Part shown: positions 1 to 8,793 of the stretch, in pieces | Numbering within the stretch: position 1 is the stretch's first letter | How the letters are laid out: each line of letters starts with the position of its first letter | Assembly (NCBI RefSeq): GCF_900048895.1 | Contig: NZ_LT160639.1 | Coordinates: forward strand, 543,524 to 607,523 | Source: Neglectibacter timonensis | Lineage (GTDB): Bacteria > Bacillota > Clostridia > Oscillospirales > Acutalibacteraceae | DNA length: 64,000 bases | Direction: 5' to 3' | The notes under the pieces: generated by a model | What the model was told of the DNA's origin: nothing | The model's input: the letters and a program-made list of their open reading frames with translations, nothing else | The model's database searches: none | Translations under genes and position numbers: made by a program

Positions 1-144
1 TAAGGTCGCCGTCTTTACCTCCATCCCCGCTTCCCTCAAAAAGTCCGCGATGCACCCGTGTATCCCCTTCGGGTACACCTCAGCGATCTCCGGAAACTGT
101 ACCTCATGCAGGTATTCGTTCCACACTGTTACTCTGATTGCCAT
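1..144 (-). CDS. ThuA-like domain protein, N-terminal fragment
   Basis: The first 48 codons of a minus-strand gene run off the left edge of the window. The start begins [14 protein letters not shown] and is followed by a stretch ending in [13 protein letters not shown], which resembles the N-terminus of ThuA-like (trehalose utilisation) proteins. These have a glutamine-amidotransferase-like fold and often partner Gfo/Idh/MocA dehydrogenases in 3-keto-sugar metabolism. The ATG at 142-144 has a good ribosome binding site (AAAGGAG) just upstream. The gene is the last visible member of the minus-strand sugar locus and lies behind a Gfo/Idh oxidoreductase, which fits the ThuA/ThuB pairing known from rhizobia. 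The catalytic part is outside the window, so the family call rests on the N-terminus and the context. Confidence 0.7.
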   Translation of the reverse strand, partial: MAIRVTVWNEYLHEVQFPEIAEVYPKGIHGCIADFLREAGMEVKTATL

Positions 145-416
145 TCTCTTTCTCTCCTTTCTGTACCTTTCTGAAGAAAGGTACTCTGAACGCTTTCCTC
201 AGGAAAGCATTCCAGACTTTTCTTCTGCTGGGTTCTGCGTGCCAGCGGCACGCACCCAGAACCGACCGGAGCGGAGAAGTCCTGATGATCCCGGTCACCC
301 GCTCCCCGATGCCTGTGCCTGCTTCCTTCTCGCGTGATCCGGGCTAACCTCTTACTCCCAACGCAGCGGCGGTACGCCGCAAGCCCCGCGTCTTGGCTGC
401 AGCGTCACGCTGCCTG
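145..416. other. Palindrome-rich intergenic region without a gene
   Basis: No convincing gene is seen in these 272 bases. The region holds several near-perfect inverted repeats: arms 163-172/175-184, 192-199/201-208, 366-371/375-380 and 399-405/407-413. None has a T-run on the minus strand, so they are not obvious terminators for the flanking minus-strand genes. The first resembles in design (ACCTTT...GA...AAAGGT) the hairpin inside the tandem repeats at 31683-32071. Confidence 0.6.
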
Positions 417-1490
417 TTACTTCACGTCGACCCAAACGCCTGTTTCGCCGGACTGAAGCACAGCGTCCACAGCATGCTGGTTGATCTGACCGTCAAAGAT
501 ATCGGCTGCCATACCGTCGCCCTTTCCGTTGATAAGGTCGGCAAAAGACTGCATCTGATCCACCTTGTACTTTTTCGGGATGGGAAGTTTTGAGAACACA
601 TGAGCCTCTGCGTTGGCACGGCCAATGCAGATGGAAATTTCGTCGGTATCCGGGGCCACATGGTCCAGCTCATACTGAATGGCGCCCTCGCTGCCATAAA
701 TCTCCATGGTCTGATAGTTCCCGCGGCCATAGCCAAAACGGGTAATACGGAAGGTACAGGCGGCGCCGTCTTCCATCTCTGCCATATAGTTGGAGAAATC
801 GTCCACGTCCACCTTGCCCATGCCGCTGCCGTCCAGCTTTTGGCGTTCGTGGACAAATGTACCCGTGTGGCTGACCAGGCGCTTGTATTCCTTGCCGGTG
901 ACAAACCGCACCAAGTCCAAAGCATGGCTGCCCAGATCGCCCAGAGCGCCGGAACCGGTCAGTTCCTTCTGAAAACGCCAGCGAAGCGGCGTCTCAAAGA
1001 AGGGCAGGCCCCAAGCCTGGTAATACTGCATATCCACATGGTAGACCTTTCCGATCATCCCGCGGTCGATCAGGTCCTTGGCGTAACGCGCTGAGGCCTT
1101 AAACCGGTAGGAGAAGCAAACCATGCTCTTTACACCTTTTTCCTTTGTCACCTTTGCCAGGTGATCCGCCTCTTCTGAAGTGAGGGTAAGGGGCTTTTCC
1201 ACAGCGTAGGGCTTGCCGGCCTCGGCAGCGGCCAGAGCCACCTCATAGTGCACGTTATTGGGAGTAGAAATATCCACAGCGTCCACGTCTGGGCAATTGA
1301 TCAGGTCGTGATAATCGGTAAAACAGTGGGCTTCATCGATACCATAAGTCTCACGGGCATAGCGCAGAGCGTCCGGATCAATATCGCAGACCGCCACTAA
1401 CTGCAGGTCCGGGCTTTTTTCAATTCCGGGAAGGTGAACGCCGCGAGAAATTCCGCCGATGCCTACGCTTCCCACTCTGATCACTGACAT
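417..1490 (-). CDS. Gfo/Idh/MocA family NAD(P)-dependent oxidoreductase
   Basis: This 357-residue protein has the normal length for the family. The N-terminal Rossmann fold shows a glycine-rich loop (VGSVGIGGISRG, about residues 7-18), and the family EKP motif appears in EKPLTLTSEE near residue 100. The C-terminal half is the usual substrate-binding domain. Such enzymes oxidise or epimerise sugars, inositols or 3-keto-glycosides in the cytoplasm; the substrate cannot be read from the sequence. The gene follows GH31 on the same strand after a 196-bp gap that contains a possible promoter and a perfect cre-type operator, so it may be transcribed separately. A ThuA-like gene follows, which suggests a ThuB/ThuA-like 3-keto-sugar step. 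Confidence 0.92.
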   Translation of the reverse strand: MSVIRVGSVGIGGISRGVHLPGIEKSPDLQLVAVCDIDPDALRYARETYGIDEAHCFTDYHDLINCPDVDAVDISTPNNVHYEVALAAAEAGKPYAVEKPLTLTSEEADHLAKVTKEKGVKSMVCFSYRFKASARYAKDLIDRGMIGKVYHVDMQYYQAWGLPFFETPLRWRFQKELTGSGALGDLGSHALDLVRFVTGKEYKRLVSHTGTFVHERQKLDGSGMGKVDVDDFSNYMAEMEDGAACTFRITRFGYGRGNYQTMEIYGSEGAIQYELDHVAPDTDEISICIGRANAEAHVFSKLPIPKKYKVDQMQSFADLINGKGDGMAADIFDGQINQHAVDAVLQSGETGVWVDVK

Positions 1491-1592
1491 AATAAACTCC
1501 TCCTGTAAAGTAAAATTACACAGGGCTGTTTCTGCCCTGTCCGGCTTTCAGACTGACCGGAAGACTCGTCCGGACAATCTGAAGCAGGTTTC

Positions 1593-1606
1593 TGAAATCG
1601 TTTTCA
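1593..1606 (-). promoter_or_regulatory. cre / LacI-family operator
   Basis: The 14-bp site TGAAAACGATTTCA (minus strand) matches the Bacillota catabolite-responsive element TGWAANCGNTNWCA at every fixed position. It abuts a TATACT -10-like hexamer (1606-1611) about 115 bp upstream of the Gfo/Idh gene; the matching -35 is weak. Binding here would block initiation, so CcpA or a local LacI-family regulator could repress the oxidoreductase. The binding protein is inferred; no LacI-type gene lies in the window. Confidence 0.6.
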
Positions 1607-1686
1607 GTATATCACTCCATTGTGGGACAAGGAATGGAGAATATTGATTTCTCTTTCACAATTTCGACCTGCCCACTGCCGCTGCT

Positions 1687-3717
1687 TCACTGTATCTTCA
1701 AAAGTCCTGCTTCCAAGCTGCCGCCCTCGCGCACAAACAGTGGAATCACAGAAAGAGGCGCTTCGCAGGTTACAGTCTGACCGCCGTCATAGGTAATTCC
1801 AGTTGTCACCTCAGTCCAGCGGGTGCCTGCCGGCAGCACAACTTCTCTGGTTGTCTGTCCCGCGTGCGTGATGGGCGACACCAGGATATCCGGCCCGAAC
1901 AGGAACTGATCCTTAACCTCCCAGGCCTTCTTATCCCCGGGATAATCGGTAAACAGCGGACGCATGGGAGGAATTCCTTCCTCATGACATTTTTGCATCT
2001 GCTCCTTTATATAGGGACGGATACGCTCCCGAAGGAACAAGTACTTGGAAAGGATTTCATAGGCTTCCTCGCCGTAACTCCAAACCTCGTTGTCCGCACC
2101 GGACGGCGCACCGCCGTAACCCATTCCTTCCAGGGCATCCCCGGAGTTGACCCTAGCGCCGTGCAGGCGGAACACGGGGCAGAATACGCCATACTGGAAC
2201 CAGCGCACCAGCAGCTCCCGGAATGCCGGGTCGTTGGGATCGCCGAAATCAAAGCCGCCGATGTCTGTAGTCCACCAGGGAATACCGGCCACCGCCATGT
2301 GCAGCCCGGCCACGATCTGACGGCGCATGCTGTGGAAACTGGAAACAATATCGCCGGACCACACCAGAGTGGCTATGCTCTGACTGCCCGCCCAGGCGCA
2401 GCGTTCCAGGTTGATGAGCTCGGTTTCGCCCTGTGCAATAAGCCCGTCATATACGGTCTTTTCATAATAATAGGGGTAGATATTTGCCACCTCAAGGGCA
2501 GAACCCATACGATAACGCAGATTGTCAAAATGATAGGGAATGGTTTCCGGCTCCGCAGCGTCCAGCCAATAGTATTTGATTCCCCTGTCGTAATAGTTCT
2601 GCTTGATCTTTTCCCATACAAACTCCCTGGCGCCGGGGTTGGTGGCGTCGTAAAACACCTCATACCCGCCGCATTCCAGTTGGGTGCGGTTTCCCCGGTC
2701 GGTATGGATCAGGTAACCCTTTTCCAGCATTTCCGGGTAGTTGGGGCTCTTGGGGTCCACCGTGGGCCAAACAGAGACAAACAGCTTGATGCCCATCTCC
2801 TCCAGCTCCTTGACCATGGCTACGGGGTCCGGCCAATACCGCTCATCAAAATCCCACACGCCCTGGTTGGGCCAATGGAAGAAATCGATAATAATGACAG
2901 AGATCGGCAGCTTCCGACGCTTATACTCCCGCGCCACATTCAGCAGCTCTTCCTGCGTGCGGTAGCGCATCTTACACTGCCAGAAGCCCATGGCAAAGTC
3001 AGGCATCATGGAGGGCATACCGGTGGCCACGGCATATTGGTGCATAATCTGTCTGGGGTTTTCCCCGGCAGTCACCCAATAATCGACCTGCGGCGCGGAT
3101 TCAGCCTTCCATTCGGTGCGGTTGGTGCCGAAGGAAGCAGTGCCCACAGCTGGGCTGTTCCAGAAGAAGCCATAGTTCTTATCGGAAAGTACAAAAGGAA
3201 TGCTTACCTGGGAATTGCGGTGGGCAAGTTCCAGAACTGCTCCCTTCAGATTGAGAAGCTCCTGCTGGTATTGCCCCATGCCATAGAGCTTCTCCTCCGG
3301 GTCAGACTCAAAACGAACCGTGATTGCACGGTCCGGACCGCGCATAGGCAGAAATTCACGCCCGGAAAGCATCATGGGGCTGAAATTCGTCCCTTTGACG
3401 CTGCGGTTACGCACAAATTCCTGCAAAAGCACCTTACCGTCTCTGTCGGTGATGGTGATGCGCCCGTTTTTCTGCACTCTGGCACAGATCGATCCGTTCT
3501 CCATAAATGCAGCAGGCTCTCCTTCCCATTCCCCCACCTCTGCTTTTGCCTGTGTCTCTTTCCGGGGCAGCAGCGCCCAGGCCATGGACTCATCGATGGG
3601 GCGCAGCTTGGCCGCACGCACCCTTAGGCTGTTCTTCCCCCAGGGTTCCAGCCACATCGATTCGCCGTCGTATTCATAGATAATCCTTTGATCTTCTACA
3701 CGCAGCACTTGTGACAC
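1687..3717 (-). CDS. Glycoside hydrolase family 31, alpha-xylosidase-like
   Basis: This 676-residue protein has the GH31 layout: an N-terminal beta-sandwich (about 1-250), the catalytic (beta/alpha)8 barrel and C-terminal beta domains. The nucleophile motif appears as YYWLDAAEPE (WxDxxE type), the acid/base region as VWSGDIVSS, and the substrate loop as DFFHWPNQG, which is typical of the alpha-xylosidase-like branch. There is no signal peptide, so it should act in the cytoplasm on oligosaccharides imported by the neighbouring ABC transporter, releasing non-reducing alpha-xylose or alpha-glucose. It follows the six-hairpin glycosidase after a 136-bp gap containing a hairpin (3775-3804). Alpha-xylosidase is favoured over alpha-glucosidase, but specificity is an inference. 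Confidence 0.9.
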   Translation of the reverse strand: MSQVLRVEDQRIIYEYDGESMWLEPWGKNSLRVRAAKLRPIDESMAWALLPRKETQAKAEVGEWEGEPAAFMENGSICARVQKNGRITITDRDGKVLLQEFVRNRSVKGTNFSPMMLSGREFLPMRGPDRAITVRFESDPEEKLYGMGQYQQELLNLKGAVLELAHRNSQVSIPFVLSDKNYGFFWNSPAVGTASFGTNRTEWKAESAPQVDYWVTAGENPRQIMHQYAVATGMPSMMPDFAMGFWQCKMRYRTQEELLNVAREYKRRKLPISVIIIDFFHWPNQGVWDFDERYWPDPVAMVKELEEMGIKLFVSVWPTVDPKSPNYPEMLEKGYLIHTDRGNRTQLECGGYEVFYDATNPGAREFVWEKIKQNYYDRGIKYYWLDAAEPETIPYHFDNLRYRMGSALEVANIYPYYYEKTVYDGLIAQGETELINLERCAWAGSQSIATLVWSGDIVSSFHSMRRQIVAGLHMAVAGIPWWTTDIGGFDFGDPNDPAFRELLVRWFQYGVFCPVFRLHGARVNSGDALEGMGYGGAPSGADNEVWSYGEEAYEILSKYLFLRERIRPYIKEQMQKCHEEGIPPMRPLFTDYPGDKKAWEVKDQFLFGPDILVSPITHAGQTTREVVLPAGTRWTEVTTGITYDGGQTVTCEAPLSVIPLFVREGGSLEAGLLKIQ

Positions 3718-3853
3718 CTCGCATTTCCTATAATATTGTCCGGATAACCACTAAATCACCCACGCCTGACGGACCGGCGGTGGTTTTATCAAAAAACACC
3801 GCCGCAGTGTCAAAAATCCTAAAATCCATCCGCAGGAGTGTATCAGCGCTTAC

Positions 3854-4987
3854 CTAGCCATTTTCCTGTTCCCAGCGGAGCACAGCGCCCCGCACATTTA
3901 CGGCGCTCACCACAAATTCCGGAAGTTTTCGGTATCCACAGTTTACGCATTCGCAGATGCCGCCCTCCTGAAAATCTGTAAGCAGCTCCCGCAGCATGTT
4001 TTCTGCCGCTTCAGGGTCCAATCCTTTCAGTACATACCAGATCCACCCGCTTGCCGTGGCCCAATAGGCCCCGTTTTGGTACTCTCCGGGAGCCACATAG
4101 ATCAGCAGCTTTTCCCAGGGTTCCCCATCCGGCAGGTGGCAGACCTGTCCATGATAGAGATAGCGGTCCCGATGTGTTGCAAGCCAGTCTTCCAGGCCTT
4201 TTTTCACCTGTTCCTCCACAGGGAACCCGATATAGAGCAGATAGGCCGCACCCCACACGTCCAACTGGCGGCAGTCCTGCTCCGCTGCAAAGAACAGTCC
4301 GCTCTCTTCATCATAAAGACGGACAATTTCCCGCTCGATGCGTTCAGCACGTAAATCGTATTCTCCTGCTCGATCCTTTAAGTCTCCAAACCCGCGGCAG
4401 AGCTCGGCAAGTTGGCGGCAGGCCCTCCAATAGAGCAAGGATTCAAAGAACAGCCGGCCGGTCTTGCAGACAGTGTCGGTAAAGCCATAGGGGGAATGAG
4501 GACGGGTGGGATCGTTCCACAAAAGCCCTTCCCCGCTCAAGGGAATACAGTCCATCCCTCTGTCCAACGCTTCAGCCCAGCGGAAAAATTTCCGCTTTCC
4601 CTCACCAGAGGCTTCCACCTCCGGAAGCCGCAGATAGCTGTACACGGCAAACACCAGGAAGGGGGTATTGTCCAAGTTTGCCTCCCCTACCGGCGCGCCT
4701 TTTGCCCCCGCTGCGTAGACCGGTTCACCGCTGGATTCCACCCGGTCCGGGAACCAACCGTCCTCCCTTTGACCTGTCAGAACAAATTCGATGCAGGCCT
4801 CCAGCGCTTTCGCGCCCATCAGATCTCCGCAGTATTCCGCCATATAGCCGAGATCCCTCACCCAGAGGGCATCGTAATTTCCCACGCCGTCCGGGGTAAA
4901 GAGTACTGTGCCGTCCGACGCAGTCTTTTTGCAGCCTTCCAGCAGTTCTCGGGAAAGCTCAGTCAGCTGTTTGAGTTCTTCACTCAT
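3854..4987 (-). CDS. (alpha/alpha)6 six-hairpin glycosidase
   Basis: The 377-residue protein starts at MSEELKQLTEL, which has an AGAGAGG-type ribosome binding site; the longer open frame to 5188 crosses a terminator and is not used. The sequence has the repeated aromatic/acidic helical pattern of six-hairpin glycosidases, with LWVRDLGYM and GQREDGWFPDRV near the N-terminus and WNDPTRPHSPYGFTD in the middle. Asp and Glu residues in these blocks are likely catalytic. It resembles GH125/GH15/GH63-like clans, but I cannot place it in a numbered family. It has no signal peptide and no close relative in the window. It sits between the transporter genes and GH31, so it probably attacks the same imported oligosaccharide. 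Confidence 0.75.
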   Translation of the reverse strand: MSEELKQLTELSRELLEGCKKTASDGTVLFTPDGVGNYDALWVRDLGYMAEYCGDLMGAKALEACIEFVLTGQREDGWFPDRVESSGEPVYAAGAKGAPVGEANLDNTPFLVFAVYSYLRLPEVEASGEGKRKFFRWAEALDRGMDCIPLSGEGLLWNDPTRPHSPYGFTDTVCKTGRLFFESLLYWRACRQLAELCRGFGDLKDRAGEYDLRAERIEREIVRLYDEESGLFFAAEQDCRQLDVWGAAYLLYIGFPVEEQVKKGLEDWLATHRDRYLYHGQVCHLPDGEPWEKLLIYVAPGEYQNGAYWATASGWIWYVLKGLDPEAAENMLRELLTDFQEGGICECVNCGYRKLPEFVVSAVNVRGAVLRWEQENG

Positions 4988-5123
4988 ATAGGAACCTCTC
5001 TTTCCTGTGGGAAGCGGCCGGCAACTGTCATGCCCGCGGGAAGGCCCGCCTTTTCTTCCCAAATAAATTTTCTTCACCGGATAGAAGAGAACGCGTTTTC
5101 CGGTCAAGGTTTCCCCGCAGTCT

Positions 5124-5164
5124 GAAAAACAGGTCCGAAAAACGGTAACCATTTTTCGGACCTG
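5124..5164 (-). terminator. Rho-independent terminator after the ABC permeases
   Basis: A perfect 13-bp stem (5130-5142 with 5152-5164, 9-nt loop) is followed on the minus strand by a T-rich stretch. It lies between permease gene 2 and the six-hairpin glycosidase, so much transcription of the transporter genes should stop here. A weak promoter-like pair (TTGACC at 5102-5107, CTATCC at 5079-5084), with a palindromic AACGCGTT in the spacer, follows it. Confidence 0.75.
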
Positions 5165-5222
5165 CCCTGCGTGTTCCAGCCCGTTCATGTCCCGGCCGGA
5201 ACCGGAGGAGAAGGCTGAAAAC

Positions 5223-6089
5223 TCAGCCTTTCACACCGCTGAACGCAATGCCTTCCACAAAATATTTCTGTGCGCACAGATACGCGACCAGGATTGGGAT
5301 CACGGAGAGCACTGATCCCGCCATCACCAGGTTCCACTGCGTGGTATACACACCCTTGAAATACGCAATTCCCAAGGTCATCGTGTATTTTTCCGGAGTG
5401 GTGAGGTAAATCAACGGTCCCATGTAATCGTTCCAGGTATTCATCAGGGTAAATACGCCCAGCGTCAGCATGGCGGGAACGATCAGCGGCAGCATAATGC
5501 GCCAATAGGTGGTGAAGGGGTTGCAGCCGTCTATCTCCGCGGCCTCCTCCAGCTCTTTCGGCAGGGACATGAAGAACTGCCGCAGCAGGAACACACCGAA
5601 AGCGGAGAAGAACGCCGGCAGGATCAGGGCAATGTGGTTATCCACAAGGCCAACCTTCGCAAACATCAGGTAAGTAGGAATCATGGTGACCTGTCCGGGT
5701 ACCATCAGCGTGGCAATGTAGAAGAAGAACATCACCGTGCGGCCCTTAAATCTGATACGGGCGAAGGAATATGCCGCCAGGCTGCTGAAAAACAATTGGC
5801 CGAGCACCACAAAGAACACAATCTTAATGGTGTTGAGCATGAACTGGAACATGGGCTGCTCCGTGAAGATATCCACATAGTTCTGCCACCGGGGTACCGG
5901 GGGAATCCACACGGGCGGGATTTTCACTGCGTCATACTGTTCCTTCAAAGAGGTGGAGATCATCCAGAGGAAAGGAACCAGCATGGTCAGCCCAATCACA
6001 ATTAGCACGACATAGAGCAAAACACGCCGCACAATAAAACCGGGCGTTTTTTTCTTTTGAATCAAAGCGTCGGTCTGAACCTTAGCCAT
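5223..6089 (-). CDS. Carbohydrate ABC transporter permease (MalG/MsmG type)
   Basis: The 288-residue inner-membrane permease starts at MAKVQTDALIQKKK, which is preceded by AAAGGAGG; the longer frame overlapping the upstream permease is not used. It has about six membrane segments and the EAA loop (EAAEIDGCNPFTTYWRI) that contacts the ATPase. It pairs with the next gene upstream (14-bp gap) to form the CUT1-type sugar channel. As in many Bacillota systems there is no dedicated ATPase here, so a shared MsmX-like ATPase elsewhere is likely. Confidence 0.95.
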   Translation of the reverse strand: MAKVQTDALIQKKKTPGFIVRRVLLYVVLIVIGLTMLVPFLWMISTSLKEQYDAVKIPPVWIPPVPRWQNYVDIFTEQPMFQFMLNTIKIVFFVVLGQLFFSSLAAYSFARIRFKGRTVMFFFYIATLMVPGQVTMIPTYLMFAKVGLVDNHIALILPAFFSAFGVFLLRQFFMSLPKELEEAAEIDGCNPFTTYWRIMLPLIVPAMLTLGVFTLMNTWNDYMGPLIYLTTPEKYTMTLGIAYFKGVYTTQWNLVMAGSVLSVIPILVAYLCAQKYFVEGIAFSGVKG

Positions 6090-6103
6090 CACTTTTCCCT
6101 CCT

Positions 6104-7000
6104 TTATGCTAGATCTCCCCATTTTTTCGAGCTGATGTTCTGAATCAGAGAAACAATAAACACCAGGATAAACAGGACATAGGCAGCCGCGCAGGCATAG
6201 CCCATTTTGTAGAACTGGAAGCCATACTGGTACAGGTACATGGCAACCGTCTTGGTGGCGTCCACAGGCCCGCCCTGAGTCATAATCCACACCTGATCGA
6301 ACACCTGCAGCGAACCGATCAGGGCCATCAATGTGACGAAATAGGTGGTGGGCGCGATCATCGGAACAGTGATCTTCATGAACTTCTGCCTTGCGGTAGC
6401 GCCGTCGATGGTGGCCGCCTCATACAGTTCGCCCGGCACGCCCTGCAGGCCTGCCAGGAAAATGGTCATGTTGTAGCCCAGGCCCTTCCAGACGCTCATA
6501 ATCGCAATGGAGATCATGGCTATGTTGGTGTCGGTCAGCCAGTGCACGGGACCCAGCCCCACATATCCCAGAAGTGTGTTGAGCAGGCCGGCATTATCCT
6601 CATACAGCATGCTCCAAACCAGAGAGACTGCTACCATGGAGGTGATGACCGGGATAAACACAAAGGTACGGAAAATGCTGATGCCCCTGATCTGGCGGTT
6701 AAACAGCACTGCCAGCAGCAGGGCCAGAATCACGCCGGTGGGCACGGTAAGCACAGCAAACCAAAGGGTGTTGAGCAGCGAAGTGATGAACTGGTCGTCT
6801 GTAAACAAACCCACATAGTTGTTGATGCCGACGAAGTCCATTTGGGAGATAACGTCATAGTTCGTAAAGCTGAAAACCAGCGCCATAATGATGGGCACCA
6901 GCATGAACAGCAGAAATCCGAGAAAATTGGGGAGGATGAAGAGATATCCCCAGAAATTCCATCTGCGCTGCAGACGGCTCGAAGTTTTGGCCTGTTCCAT
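6104..7000 (-). CDS. Carbohydrate ABC transporter permease (MalF/MsmF type)
   Basis: This 298-residue protein has six predicted membrane segments, the first within about residues 15-40, and an EAA loop (EAATIDGATARQKFMKI). It is the MalF-like partner of the permease that follows. The ATG at 7000 has upstream AGGGAGG. It is read with the solute-binding protein gene after a 130-bp gap holding a GC-rich hairpin plus T-run, which probably lowers permease expression relative to the binding protein. Confidence 0.95.
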   Translation of the reverse strand: MEQAKTSSRLQRRWNFWGYLFILPNFLGFLLFMLVPIIMALVFSFTNYDVISQMDFVGINNYVGLFTDDQFITSLLNTLWFAVLTVPTGVILALLLAVLFNRQIRGISIFRTFVFIPVITSMVAVSLVWSMLYEDNAGLLNTLLGYVGLGPVHWLTDTNIAMISIAIMSVWKGLGYNMTIFLAGLQGVPGELYEAATIDGATARQKFMKITVPMIAPTTYFVTLMALIGSLQVFDQVWIMTQGGPVDATKTVAMYLYQYGFQFYKMGYACAAAYVLFILVFIVSLIQNISSKKWGDLA

Positions 7001-7040
7001 AAAGTCCTGCCTCCCTCTCTTTCAGTATTCCGTTTCAAAA

Positions 7041-7087
7041 AAAGAAGGGGCCGCGGCGTCCCGACTGAGGGAGAAGCCGCCGCCCGC
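7041..7087 (-). terminator. Partial terminator between binding protein and permease
   Basis: On the minus strand a GC-rich inverted repeat (7078-7083 with 7053-7058, extendable) is followed a few bases later by CTTCTTTTTTT. A second small hairpin (7112-7130) sits at the 3' end of the binding-protein gene. This arrangement is common in sugar ABC operons, where it gives an excess of the binding protein. The stem is imperfect, so read-through is expected. Confidence 0.5.
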
Positions 7088-7130
7088 TTTTCTTTTCAAA
7101 ACTTTCCGGACTCAAGCCGTAAAACGGCTT

Positions 7131-8501
7131 TTATTTGTCCTCTTCGGCCAAGATCTTATTGACGTCCTCTACAGCCTTGTCGAGAGAGGCCTGAGCGTCG
7201 TCGGTCTTGTTGAACATATAACCCTGCAGGTCAATACCGAGAGTATCCTCGATCTGAGGCCAAGAGGGAGTGAAGGGACGGGTTCTGGAGTACTCCATCT
7301 GATCGGAGAAGACCTGGAGATACTTGCCGTACGTCTCGTCGTCGGCATAGAAATCCTTTTCTGCCGGCTGGGGAGGAATGGTGATCCAGTTTTCCCAGAA
7401 AGTATGTACGAAGTCGGAGCAGGTCAGGTGAACCAGATAGTCATAAGCCTCCTGCGGATACTTGGTGTTGCTGAACGCAACCACGCCTTCGCCGCCGACA
7501 ACGGTTGCCTGGGTCTTCTGCTTCGGCAGGGGAGCTACGCCAAACTTATCCTTGAAATTGGGATCGCTGAGGAACGGATTGAGGTTCCAGGGGCCATCGA
7601 TTACCATAGCGGTGATACCGGAGGTAAAACGGTTGACGCCTGTGGGAGCAGCCTGCAGCGGCACACTCTTGTCTTCCTGAACCATGGTCTTCCAGAATTT
7701 CAGTGCTTCCACGCCTTCCGGAGAATTGAACACGGCCTCGGTGCGGTCTTCATTCAGAAGCTCACCGCCATTCTGCCACAGGAAGGGAAGCCAGTTCCAG
7801 GTGTAACCGCCCTTTTTGTCATAGACAGGCAGATCCAGTCCAAAGATGCCGTTGTCAGGATCAGTCAGCTTCTTGGCGGCTTCGCGCAGATCATCCCAAG
7901 TCCAATCCTTGGGCTCTTCCAAACCGGCCTTCTCAAAGAGCTCCTTGTTATAGAACAGAGCCAGGTTGTTGGAAGTGATACGCAGGCCGTAAACGTCGTC
8001 TTTATAGACCATGGTATCCCATACGGAATCGTAGAACTTATCCTTGTACTCTTCCACGCCGAACTGATTGAGTCCCAGCAGCTTGCCTTTGGCAGCCAGC
8101 TGCGTGCTCTGTACGCCGGCATCCACAAACGCCAAGTCGGGGTTATTACCGCCGGCTATGGTAGCCTGAATCTTGGTGCTGTAGGAATCGGAAGCGATGG
8201 GTGTTACAGTGACCTCAACGCCGGTCTCTTCCTTATAGGCAGCCGTGTCTTCCTTGATCTTGTCGGCGCTGGCTTTCTCCCAGCCATACACCCAGATGTT
8301 GAGCTTTGCGTCGGACTTTTCCTTCTCCCCGCCGGTGCTGGCCGGAGTGGACTCAGCCGAACTGGACTCCGCTTTGCTGGATTCCGTTTTGGACTCGGTC
8401 TTGCTTGCCGTGCTGCTGGAATTGCTGTTGCCGCAAGCGGCAAACGAACTTACCATCAGCGCGCCTGCAAGTACCAGCGCAAAGAGCTTTCTTGCTTTCA
8501 T
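7131..8501 (-). CDS. Extracellular sugar-binding lipoprotein (CUT1 type)
   Basis: This 456-residue solute-binding protein has an N-terminal lipoprotein signal (MKARKLFALVLAGAL...) with lipobox SFAAC, so it should be membrane-anchored outside the cell. A Ser/Thr/Lys/Glu-rich linker follows (about residues 25-55), then the family 1 binding fold starting KLNIWVYGWEK. The start at 8501 is chosen over 8513 because GATGAGG lies at proper spacing from it. It captures oligosaccharides for the two permeases downstream and is divergent from the YesM/YesN pair, which probably controls it. The sugar itself is unknown; GH31 and the glycosidase suggest alpha-linked or xylose-containing oligosaccharides. 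Confidence 0.95.
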   Translation of the reverse strand: MKARKLFALVLAGALMVSSFAACGNSNSSSTASKTESKTESSKAESSSAESTPASTGGEKEKSDAKLNIWVYGWEKASADKIKEDTAAYKEETGVEVTVTPIASDSYSTKIQATIAGGNNPDLAFVDAGVQSTQLAAKGKLLGLNQFGVEEYKDKFYDSVWDTMVYKDDVYGLRITSNNLALFYNKELFEKAGLEEPKDWTWDDLREAAKKLTDPDNGIFGLDLPVYDKKGGYTWNWLPFLWQNGGELLNEDRTEAVFNSPEGVEALKFWKTMVQEDKSVPLQAAPTGVNRFTSGITAMVIDGPWNLNPFLSDPNFKDKFGVAPLPKQKTQATVVGGEGVVAFSNTKYPQEAYDYLVHLTCSDFVHTFWENWITIPPQPAEKDFYADDETYGKYLQVFSDQMEYSRTRPFTPSWPQIEDTLGIDLQGYMFNKTDDAQASLDKAVEDVNKILAEEDK

Positions 8502-8641
8502 AATTGTCCTCATCCTTTCTGCTTTCTTGTTTTATTGTCCAAAATGACAAACTCTACAATGTTATTTTAGTCTCTTATAGTGTTTTTGCCTAGGGCATAA
8601 AATTTGAGGTTCGATGCACTTTTTTTTACCTTTGACTTGTC

Positions 8642-8670
8642 TTGACATTTTCCCCATCCCCCTATATGAT
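8642..8670 (+). promoter_or_regulatory. Sigma-A promoter of the YesM/YesN genes
   Basis: TTGACA (8642-8647) and TATGAT (8665-8670) are separated by 17 bp, a near-consensus vegetative promoter. It drives the kinase gene rightwards from the divergent region 8502-8793. I did not find an equally clear promoter for the binding-protein gene on the other strand, which suits an activator-dependent promoter. Confidence 0.75.
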
Positions 8671-8793
8671 TAATTAGTACATTTGAACAATCCGTCCCTA
8701 GCGAGTAAGGCCAACCTGCTTTTCAGGTATAAGGGACCGCGTATGTCAGGGCGGAACCTGCCGTGGGCGGTGTCCGGGAAAGGAAGTTCCGGC

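Noticed and set aside
1864-3627. Long open frame of 587 codons on the plus strand opposite GH31
   Set aside because: It is an antisense shadow of the GH31 gene; it has no domain-like sequence or ribosome binding site, and GH31 motifs on the other strand are clear.
4988-5188. 67-residue N-terminal extension of the six-hairpin glycosidase
   Set aside because: It crosses a strong terminator stem and has no family-like sequence; the start at 4987 has a ribosome binding site.
6542-8570. Plus-strand open frames opposite the permease and binding-protein genes
   Set aside because: Shadows of the clear minus-strand transporter genes.
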